Source: Diadema setosum
Lineage: Eukaryota > Echinodermata > Echinoidea > Diadematoida > Diadematidae
Assembly: GCF_964275005.1 (NCBI RefSeq)
Contig: NC_092704.1
Location: 11,038,871-11,102,870, forward strand
DNA: 64,000 nt
Reading direction: 5' to 3'
The number at the start of each line of letters is the position of its first letter. The first letter of the stretch is position 1. This document shows, one piece after another, positions 11,029 through 21,417 of the stretch. The notes beneath the pieces were generated by a model. It was given only the letters and a program-made list of their open reading frames with translations, did not search any database and had not been told where the DNA came from. Position numbers and translations under genes: made by a program.

Positions 11029-12099
11029 ATGTTGGCGGAGGGTAACGTCAGCTTGTCTGCGTCTTGGACGTGGTCACCGGTATCTTGGAACTGGGCGAAT
11101 GTGTTTCAGCTGATTCTGTCCGTGGTGGGCATTGCGGGGAACTTCATCGTCATGCTGGTCTTGCTGCGGCCGAAGCGCCAGCGCTGCTCGACCGACACCT
11201 TGATCGCTGCCTTGGCCGTGGCCGATTTTCTCACGTCGATCTTCTTAATCCCTCATGCCAGGGTCAATACTCTGCCGGACTCGATCGGCTCTCAACTCTT
11301 CTGTCGGATCGTCCATTCGTCTCTTTTCATGTGGATATCTATTTGCTCGTCCATCTTCACGCTGACCACGCTTTCTCTGGAGAAATTCGTGGCTGTGAAG
11401 TATCCCTACGCCTTCCAGAGGATATTCTCCCCCGAGAAAAGTGTGAGATACGTAATCTGCATCTGGGTTACATCTGTCATCATCAATGCGCCGGTTCCAT
11501 TTGTCGTTTTCTTCCGCGACAACAAGTGTGTCTTCGGTTATCCAAACATGGGTATCCAGATACTGGTGGGAACTCTGGTGTTTTTGCTTGAGTACGTCAT
11601 ACCGGTCGTTGTGATGACATTTGCTCACATCACCACCATCATAGCCCTCAACCGGCTCCAGAAGTGCGTCCAGCCCGGCGTGGCGAAGCATCATTGCCCA
11701 ACCGCTTCGCAGCCGACTCAGGCCCAACTGCGCCGTGCGAGGTCTCGCCGAAAGCTCATCAACATGTTCGCCATAGTCGTGATCACCTTCGTCGTGTGCT
11801 GGACGCCCGATCAGATCTGCTACTTCGCGCTCAACGTCGGCTGGATAGCTCCTTCATTCCTCTACAGTCCGCTCTATCGGTCTTTCGTTCTCCTCGCCTT
11901 CGTGAACTCGTGCGCGAACCCATTCATCTACGCGGCCAGGAATGCGAACTTCAGGAAAGCTGTGCGGGAAATGTTCGCGTCGATCCCGAGGCGCAGTCTC
12001 AGGACCGTATTCGACTCCGTATCAGACACCCCCGGTGGCACTCAACCCACGAATCAGACTCCTCTTGAGTCCATGGAGACACCCTCCTCAACTGTTTAA
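11029..12099 (+). CDS. Class A (rhodopsin-type) G protein-coupled receptor, single exon
   Basis: A 356-residue seven-helix membrane receptor that would couple an extracellular ligand to G proteins. Visible landmarks: N-glycosylation site N6-V-S; TM1 with GN (37-38); TM2 LAVADFL with D66; Cys92 and Cys167 for the extracellular disulfide; end of TM3 E118-K119-F120 in place of D/E-R-Y; W146 in TM4; P192 in TM5; CWTP (257-260) in TM6; NPFIY (297-301) in TM7, followed by a basic helix-8 segment and a Ser/Thr-rich tail. TM3 is about two residues longer than usual between the Cys and EKF. An in-frame TGA at 11017-11019 fixes the start, and the -3 base is A. The layout recalls neuropeptide receptors and the intronless receptor expansions of sea urchins, but the ligand cannot be named. 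There is no neighbour in an operon-like relation. Confidence 0.93.
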   Translation: MLAEGNVSLSASWTWSPVSWNWANVFQLILSVVGIAGNFIVMLVLLRPKRQRCSTDTLIAALAVADFLTSIFLIPHARVNTLPDSIGSQLFCRIVHSSLFMWISICSSIFTLTTLSLEKFVAVKYPYAFQRIFSPEKSVRYVICIWVTSVIINAPVPFVVFFRDNKCVFGYPNMGIQILVGTLVFLLEYVIPVVVMTFAHITTIIALNRLQKCVQPGVAKHHCPTASQPTQAQLRRARSRRKLINMFAIVVITFVVCWTPDQICYFALNVGWIAPSFLYSPLYRSFVLLAFVNSCANPFIYAARNANFRKAVREMFASIPRRSLRTVFDSVSDTPGGTQPTNQTPLESMETPSSTV

Positions 12100-12646
12100 T
12101 CCTAGACCTTCCCATACTAAGGTGACCGTGACAAATAGTCCATGGACTCAGTGGTTACACTGCATGTGCCAAAATGTTTCTGCTTCAGTTATTGCAGCAG
12201 ATTGCAAGAACTGTGCTGTTGTTTTTATTCTCGTGTTTCTTTACCAGTGTGCTTTCTCTCTAATTTTATTTGAATATTTCCATTCATTTGTTCACTTGGG
12301 TGGAAATAATTGATATGTTCTTTTCTCTATATTCAGGCCTAATTTGTTTCGTTACAATTTTGTGATTCTATACACCCCACCTGTTCTCTGTCATAAATTC
12401 ATTTACCGGGTTTATGATATTGTGTTTCATTATCGTAAGATATAATTCTCATTGTGATTTGTTTGAAAGTTTGCATGGTGGTGTAAATGAGGAAGAGCGA
12501 TTTGTGATAACACCATAGTTGTTGTATGAATAGATAAGTGTACAGTGTTACCGCATCCTCTCTACCTTAGATTTTGGTTGTTGTCGTTCCAACATTTTTG
12601 CTAAGGAAATATTGCATAGAACAAACAGGAGCACTCTGAGAGAGCA
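12100..12646. other. GPCR 3' flank
   Basis: Presumed 3' UTR and downstream DNA. I see no perfect AATAAA close to the stop codon, so the transcript end is undefined. Confidence 0.4.
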
Positions 12647-13326
12647 GACCTCCGCCGGGCAGCCATGATTAAAATATCTCCATTGCATCTTCAACACAAA
12701 CATAGAGGTATAGGGACATCTACACAACACGTGTAATTGGTGAATATAATGATCATTCATTGTTGAGTTATCTGAAGAGTAAGTTATGTCTATTATGACC
12801 CTATGATCTTCGATCTCTGACCTCATGACCTCAAATTTAACTGTCTCGTTCTCACTCCACTATGAACACATTCTGCAAGTTTGGTGAAAATCCGACCGTC
12901 CGTTCTTGAGTTATTGAGAGATTACGCATATTTTATATCCTTTATGACCCCTATGACCTCTGACCTTTGACTTCCTGACGCCCAAATTTAATCCTTTCTT
13001 TTTTAACATATCCTGCAAGTTTGGTGAAACAGTGAATCCGATTGTCCGTTCTTTTATTGGGAGATTACGCTTATTCTATATCCTTTCTGACCCTCAGACC
13101 CCCAAATCAAATCTCTTCTTTCTTACTTCATTGTTAACACACCCTGCAAATTGTGTAAAGATTCGTTCATCCCTCCTGGAGTTATATTGTACAGAAACAG
13201 ACAGAGAGACAGACAGACAGACAGACAGAAGAAAAGACAGACAGGCAGACAAACAAACATATATCATTGTATATGGAGCCGAAAACGTAACTCCGCTGGT
13301 CGTGGGTTTCACCTGCTGGCGGAGAT
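12647..13326. mobile_element. Inverted-repeat-bounded minisatellite element
   Basis: The ends are CTCCGCCGGGCAG (left) and CTGCTGGCGGAG (right), inverse of each other. Inside lie three diverged units of about 140 bp, each with TATGACC/TGACCTC, TGCAAGTTTGGTGAAAATC and GTCCGTTCTTGAGTTATTG, then an (ACAG)n run at 13194-13250. The architecture matches the larger element at 21314-23350. No protein is encoded. Confidence 0.65.
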
Positions 13327-15000
13327 GAATAGCATAGAAATAGATACAAGGAAAACGTTACAATCACAAGGTTGCTAGAAATTCAGATGAAGGAGAAAGA
13401 TCAGGTACAGGTAGTCATTATGTTGTTATTTATTATTATTTCGGTTTTATTTCCACACGTGTTTTCTTTGTTGACACGTCTTGGTTGAATTCAACATGAT
13501 CATATTCAACGCCTTCACAACTGCGTAATTATGCTCTGAATAATCAGAATATACCTTCAATATTATTCACGCTTGCTTCCGCAATTCTTTCGATATGACA
13601 GTTTCGCATATTCATAGGTAATCAATTCAACATAGCATTAAGATTACCCCATTATTGTAATATGATATAGGCCGTGACAATAGTTGATGATATGAACATA
13701 CTAACGAAAGCACTTGTTGCCACAAAACCGATGTTTATATCATTAAGTTTTGTAGCAAGATCTACGTGTGGAATGATCTCAACGGAGAAACCAAGAGTTC
13801 GATTGATAGACTATCGCAAGCTTAATGAACCGGAGGGATGATCCTTGCTTCGGAGAAATTGCACTTCCGCTATATACGTGATTAAGACATGTATTTTCGA
13901 AGGCCGAAGTTGAAAGGATTCCGAGAGTTTCTTCCCCATGCAGCTCTGCTCCGGACGCATGACACGCACGTAGTGTCCTTAACTCTCTCCGTGCCATCAT
14001 GACTGTGACACGCCATATAGACCCTGCATGCGTTCAGATTATCGATAGCAATAAGAAGTGCTGCATGATTAATTTTATGCAGATTTTGTCTGTGTTGTGG
14101 TCATACTGTCATCTATATAAACCCGTCAATGAGTAAAGTCATTTTTTTTCCTTCACAATAAATCTAGAATAGGCATGTTGAGAGAAGCCTTTTTGGTGAA
14201 TATTCTACACACCCATTTGACGCGATTATATCGGCTTTCCACCAGTGTAACCATGATAACCATGACAATGTATAATAATGCACAGTATATAGCTCAATAA
14301 ACTGCAACAGGAAAAACACACCTCAATGTGTTTTATCACTTCTCGATACGAAACCAAAAATGTATTTCATTTCGTCTTTCAAAAAGTTATCAAAAAGTGA
14401 AATCATATTGAGAATGAAGAGGATGATGAATGTGATGTACGATTGTCAATTTTGGTTGAAATGGATACATTCCGATGACTGACGGTGAGAATCGATAATC
14501 ATGAAGATAATAACAAACATCGCGCATGATTTTATATTAAGAAGGACGGGAAAAAAATTGCACAATACGAGTGATGGATCAAACGAGATCAGCGTCGATG
14601 TCTTCGTTTTTAGTGTTCTCATTCTATCTTGTTCCAAAGCTTACATTGTCATCTTTTATCTCATTCGCTCTGATTTTAGATCTATTTCAGAGTCAACCAC
14701 AAAAGTATAAAAAAAGGAAAATTACGGACCAGTGTGCATGCAAGTGGCGGAGGAACTGAAAGAGAAACCAAAGTTGAATTGAGAGAAAAGAAGTAAAGAA
14801 TGCAAAAAGGAATAAATTATATTGCAACACGCAGTCACACATTAATTTGATGAAACACTGTATGATGTCGCAAATCTGAACGTGTATTATGCTCTCTCAG
14901 CATGATTATTGAAAACATGTACTAATCTTAAAGAACAATACACGGGTAAACAGAAAAAAAAAAATCTATAACAACAGTCACAAGAGGACAGAAAAAAAAA
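13327..15000. other. Intergenic between GPCR and EXOG
   Basis: AT-rich with no supported gene, RNA or repeat. Short open frames here lack splice or domain support. Confidence 0.45.
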
Positions 15001-15077
<77 letters not shown>

Positions 15078-15095
15078 CACACATACACACACATA
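15001..15095. repeat. (CA)n microsatellite
   Basis: CA units interrupted at intervals by AA. Confidence 0.95.
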
Positions 15096-15097
15096 AG

Positions 15098-15685
15098 CAG
15101 AGATGCCAAGTTTCTCAAATAGTGGGAGTGAGCAGATATACTGGGGGGGGGGGGGGTTATCCCTTCTCAAGGTGGGAAGCGTTTTCATTTTGGGATATTA
15201 AAGAAATTGCGGAGTTTGGTGCATACCTACAATACAAAGTTACTTACATGATTCTTATCTTCTTGTTATGGCTGATGGTCTTAAAAAGATATATCATTCT
15301 AAGCCAGCTTTTGCCCAAATTTTGAACAAGATGCTTAGTCTAGAATTGTATGACTGACATGACATTGTAGTTGGCACGATTTTTAAAGACCTTTTTGGGT
15401 TATTTCTTTCGAATAGTAAATAGTTGTCATTTGTGAGATCATAACCATGTAGGTATACTAGCGGGGGAAAAAAGAGAATAAGAAGTATTTAACCTCACTC
15501 AGTTCAGCATCAGCTTGCTTTCCATCCGATGTTCAAAAGTGTTGTTTTGCTTTGTTTTGTGGTTATGTTTTGGTTTTGGTTTTTTCCTGGGAGGCGTGAG
15601 AAAATCATTGCTGGGCGAGTGGGCTTGAGATTGGTCGCTAGGGAGTGAGACTCACGCGGTAGGCGTGATACTTGGTAGGTCTACC
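15098..15685. mobile_element. GATGCCAAGT-ended inverted-repeat element, copy 1
   Basis: It starts AAGCAGAGATGCCAAGT and ends ACTTGGTAGGTCTACCT. A related block at 53812-54205 starts GGCAGGGATGCCAAGT and ends ACTTGGTAGCTCTGCG. Both contain a G-rich run and GTGAGACT motifs. It stops about 390 bp before the EXOG start codon. Confidence 0.55.
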
Positions 15686-16071
15686 TCCCTGGTCGAACAG
15701 TTGATCACAGTGCCCATTGATCATAATATGGTAGTTCCACATTAATTGGTCAGCACGATCTTTGGTGTCGTGGGGCGGTATCGATAGGCAGGGCCAGGGA
15801 AGGGGAATCCCCAGCCATACACGTGACTGCCTGTGAAAACCCCCTCAACGGACATTCTGACACAGTGTGTACACCTTCAACATAGGATCAGGACACGGCA
15901 TGTTTCCCCGTGCGGACAGACAGCTAGCCCCAAAATATTTATGACGTAGGCCTAGTAGGGGGTAAAGTCTATTCATTTAATCATTTCTAGAGCCAACCAA
16001 ATGAACACCTGCGACAAGATGATGTATTCATTTGTCTTCCCGACAAGCTGACAAGCCGTGCAGCCTATAAC
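15686..16071 (+). promoter_or_regulatory. Presumed EXOG promoter and 5' UTR
   Basis: The gap between the upstream repeat and the EXOG start. It is less AT-rich than its surroundings. I see no TATA box; the transcription start is not visible. Confidence 0.35.
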
Positions 16072-16243
16072 ATGAACACGTTTACCAGAGGTTTTGCTAG
16101 TGGCGCTGCTGCTTCTGTTGCTGTGTACGCACTGTACGCAGCCCTGATCAACCACAATCAGGGGCATGCTGTCTTCAAACGCTCCCTGACCCTGACGTCG
16201 CAGCCCGCGCCCGAGGGCGAGGCCGAGGTTCATGAAGATGCTG
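16072..16243 (+). CDS. EXOG: EXOG exon 1
   Basis: 57 codons plus one base. It encodes the N-terminal anchor ([20 protein letters not shown]) and a variable acidic linker. Donor GATGCTG/GTAAGG, phase 1. Confidence 0.9.
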
Positions 16244-19200
16244 GTAAGGCCAGATAAGGGTCAAAATTGTCTGTCGTTTGTCTCAGGATAATCTAAGAAA
16301 AAAAAAGAAGAAAAGGTGGAATGCCAAAGGTTTATTGCCACTTGGTTTAATATCAGATTGTCTACTTCCCTGTTCGTCTATTTATGGCTAAAAACTCAAT
16401 TAGACCCTATTTTGATCTTGTTACTAAGATCAAGCGTTCAAACCGTCTGGTCTAGAAAATCTAGAAACTTTACCAGTCTACTGGATAGTATTAACTATTA
16501 ATGTAATAATATGGCGTATTAATTTAGCACAACTAGGTCTAGGCCTACTATCAATTTCTTTAATGCCCGTTTAGGAGGCGTTTGTTTGGTCTAATCCTCA
16601 CTTGGTTTAATCAATGTCCAGTTTCACTAATCATTTCGTCTAATCATGACCAGATGTGGTCTAATTTTGATTTTTTTGACTCCTAGGATTTTTTTTTTCC
16701 AGTTTGTCAAATAAACTGGGTATTAGACAAAATGGGCATAGCCCATGTGGAAATTCGACCAACTTGCAATGAGGCTAAGTCACAAGTGGCAATTGGACTA
16801 AGTAAAAAAATGGTCGTTTAATAGACGAACTACAGTCAAACCTGTCTATAGCGGCCACCCAAGGGAAACGAAAAAAGTGGCCGTTATAGACAGGTGGCCG
16901 CTATAGACGGGTTATCCAACTATATGTGTGAATTGCCTATGTAATAATACATGTACACGTATACATGTATCATCGTTGTATACATCTGTAGGTACTTAGT
17001 GTACATGTACATATGCGTACGTATGCACACGTTTGTTTCATGCATTAATGCCCGTGTTTATGAAATTGTTGCACAGTAGCATGTTGTACAGTCGTGAAGA
17101 AAGCTTAACAATAGCGTATTATTATGACTGAATAAGTGATGAATGCAGCGGTGGCGATCACTTAACGTTGCCCATGAATGACTGGCACGGCCACAAATCA
17201 GAAAAACACGCCAAATTACCAGCTCTGTGGCCGCTATAGACAGGTTAAAATCTACCGCGGGAAACAAAATTTGTGGCCGCTGGCCGCGTTAGACAGGTGG
17301 CCGCTATACACAGGGTCTTTAACAGGGCTTTTCTCTCGGGGGGATTTTTCAGTGGCCGCTATAGACAGGTGGCCGCTATAGACAGGTGGCCGCTAAGGCA
17401 GGTTTGACTGTAGTTGTAGCCAGACAGAACGGGATTAGACCATGTGGGTTGAAACTAAATGGCAGCTATTGTGCACTTTGCGGCCCTATATTATCGGTAC
17501 CTCATTCATCGTACGCCAAGGTGATATCCCATGAACCACTGGGCACTGAGCAGCTGGCAAGCTTCTCTTGCTGTATGGAACACCGTTTGACAAGTAATGT
17601 CACTAAAAGCCCGCCTCACCCACTCACTGCACTTCTCGTAGCTGCATAGCTGACGACACATCGAACACTGTATGATTGCGACACAGCGTGCCTTTGCTCT
17701 CCACTGCAGGATTATTGAGCTTTACACTTATAATGTTACATCACAGAAAATTGCCATGATCATGGCACAAAATGTGAGAAAGTTGGCAGCAAGTCTGTGA
17801 TGCAGTAGCTAGTAGCTTCCATTTCTGAACGCGAAATCTCACACACATGCGCTCAGCACAGTACAGAAAGACATGCTGTCGAATCCACAATGCCTGATAG
17901 GTACTCAATTTCGCACGCACTGCTCGATTAGGGTAAAATCTCGCACCGATAATATAGGGCCGTAAAGTGCACAATTGCCTAAATGGCCATAAGACGAAGA
18001 GGGAGTAGACCAAGTGATAGCTCACCAACTTGAGGCGGTGTTGGATGCAGACTGTAGTGTAGCGGAGGTTTTTTTTTGTCTTTGTATGTTTTATTGATTT
18101 TCTTGATTACAAACAATACAGATTACGCAATAATTATGAACATCTGGAACAAAAAAAAATATAGTGTAGCGGAGTTAGGGATGCAGGATGTATTTAGGCT
18201 GTGAGTGAGTTTGGCGGCATCATCACCTTTTTGCCAATTTGTGGGAGATGTCCAGACCTACAACTTCTGTAGAACTACAATTGTAACAGCTGATTCTGAA
18301 AGAGATGGTCAAAACGTGAGGATCTCAAACTGTTTTGGGGAAAGACTTGCTTATTTCCACCCCCACTATAAATTTTCCATGCCATCCTATACTACTACTA
18401 GCCTATGGTACCTTTGCTTGCTAGTTAAATATGCACAGATGCACGCATTTACACCCCCCCCCCCCCACACACACACACACACATTTGGCAAGCAAGTGAT
18501 GGGGTATCAGTAGGGTGGACATTAAGGAAGTTTTCCCCATTTTTGTCTTTGATCTACAAAGTAGTGCCATGACTGGCACTGGAAGGAGTCATCAAGATAA
18601 TTAACCCGTTCCGTACGGGAACCTGGTATACCAGGTACCCAAAATGCAGCCAGGAGTGCCTGCATTTGTCGCCTAAATCTATGTTGATTTGTGTTATGCT
18701 GCCCACAAAAAAATTGTTTTAATAGAAGGGTTAGAGTTTCTTCTATCAATATCTGTTTTCTTTCTGTATGAAAATTGTGTCCATCACAGCATTATTTGCA
18801 TTTTGTCCAGTGAAGCGTGTGCTTCTTTCGCTGTAAAACTCATATAAAGATGTACATAGCAGTCAAGGATAAGCCCAGTAGATATTTGACTTCGCTGACC
18901 CCATTTAGGTGCGTCTTTTGCGTATAACAATAGAGTTACTGCGCACATCAGCGCACGCTCTATTGTACCTTGGGCCCGATCAATATATAATTCTATTGTT
19001 CGATGGTACATGTAGTTGACCATGGAAAGGGGGTACATGTACCGCACGCTTGACTGCTTTCGCAGAGGTGGATTACCAACCTGTCCGTTCTCTGTTGCCC
19101 AGAAAAAAAGAATCTCGTTTTAGGGCATTGAAGGCGCTCGGAAAATTGCAGGAGGAACGGGTTAAGAGTATACAGACCCAATTATTATCAGGCTTTACTT

Positions 19201-21386
19201 TCACCAGCATGTACATGTATCAAGCTGAAGCAGCATGGTCTACCAACTTTTTATGATACTACACACATATCATATTCATTTCATCTGTCGTGAAACATTT
19301 TGATTTACTGTGACTCCTTTTTCGTGAACATGGGTTGAGATGAAACCACTCATATATGTGAGACACAATTGACATTAACCCGTTGAGGATGAGTCCCAAG
19401 TACACTCAGGCAGGGGTCTATGGGAAATGCGTTTTGTAGCAAAATCAGTCCGTCCTCAATGGGTTAAAGACCCAGTAGTGTTGGGATTCATTGAGTGGAG
19501 AGGCTGGGCAGGCTCGGGTTTATAAAATATTCGAGAATCCCAGTAACAAATTGTGTTAGAACTTTGTCACCGATTCCTATACATAGATTGTCAATACATC
19601 TCAAGGATAGCCAAAGAATCTTAAATGGAATCGACCATTACTGATAGCATATATGCTTCAATGTGCATATTCACTGATGGGAGCTATTCAAACTGTAACT
19701 ACAAGTATATATGATGACATAAATGGTACCCTGGGGTACCAGAAAAAAATCGGCCATTTTGTTGAATTATTATTTTTTTTTTTAGGGCTGTACCCTGGGT
19801 TACCAAAAAGTGGGAAATTAATTTTTTTGTGTGTGATTAATTCTTCAACATTCAATTATGGCCATTGTTCTTGTAAAAAAAAACCCTCTTCATCCTGTAG
19901 TTTTCTCAATTAATCCCTGAGCCAGCAGGGTCATAATAATGCCAATAATTATATCATATATATATATTTTTTTTTTAATTCACTCTGTTTATGCAACCAA
20001 TAAAGTCAATTCAATTGGACCACCCATATTTCCCCATGCAAAAGGATTCTGAAAAGGTTGCAGACATTGTGTAGGCGCTACTCGTAAAGTTTTAGTCATA
20101 CAGTGAATATAAAGATGACAGTGGCTTCACTGACAAAATTACCCTTATTCAGTAGTTCTGGAAGGCAACAAAGGTCACTACTGTACAGCTGTAGTGTTCT
20201 GTGTCCCACACTGCTCTACACAGTCATTGTTCTCTCTCTCCCTCTTCCAAACTACAGTATGTAAATGATCTTCCTGAGAAAGCTTCATCACTTTTAGAAA
20301 TTAAAAATGATTTTGTCATATAATTTCCAAACTTTTGATACTGGTTATACCCCCATTCCACAGAGATTTTCTTCTTCTCATTGGTCACTGGTCGGAAGCA
20401 GACTTTGCTGCTTCCGGCCACCCACCAAAGTGTATCGGGTTGCAGCCTGATGAATCCGATTTGTGTTGGTCTGCTATCAGGTAAGTGTCAGACATTACGC
20501 ACATGATTCTCATCGGACGATCTTGCCTGATTGAATCATCGCCCGACAATCGTGACATGCCTGAGACTGAGCTGATAGTTGACCAACACAAGTCGGATTC
20601 ATCAGTTCTATCTTTCATGATTGAGTGATTGAGTATCTCTCCCTCACAGTCTTGGGTGGAAAAAATGGTTACAATCATCACAATACCTCTTACAGCATTA
20701 TGAATCTAGTGATATTTTAACGTCGCTATCTTTTCAAATGTTCTCAAGTGGTCTTTATACAATGCTGCACACTGGCACTGGACTGACAGTCCCTGACCAG
20801 TAAAAATCACTGTTGGACCGGTAACTTTTCCAGAAATAGACCAGTAAAACATGGAAAAACTGGGTACCTACTGGTCTGACAGACAGGTCGGACCAGTAGA
20901 AAAAAAATGGGTTAGTGTGCAGCCCTGCATTATATCTAAAAGATTGTCAGGAATGTCGTAAACCAAGAGCTTCTAAATATAGGCCCAACATAGTACATGT
21001 ATGAAATATGAAGTGTACCCATGTCTTTAAAGGACAAGTTCACCTTCACTAACATAAGGATTGAGAGAATGCAGCAATATTAGTAGAACACATCATTGAA
21101 AGTTTGAGGAAAATCGGACAATCCGTTCAAAAGTTATGAATTTTTGAAGTTTTTGTGCAGTCACCGCTGGATGAGAAGACTACTGCAGTGTATGATGTCA
21201 CATGCATACAACAATATAAGGAAAATATAAAGAGAATTTCACAAAATTTCATCTTTTGAAAAAAGTACACATTCCCTTGACTCGTTACTGACATGTGTTA
21301 TGGGTAATATTATTGTCCCCGCCGAACGAGTTCAAGCAGGGGACTATGAAACGGGCTCCGTACGTGTGTGTGTCCGTGTGTCCGTC

Positions 21387-21417
<31 letters not shown>

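Noticed and set aside
11064-12313. Additional long frames overlapping the GPCR on both strands
   Set aside because: They are shadows of the GC-rich receptor exon in other frames, lacking helices or motifs.
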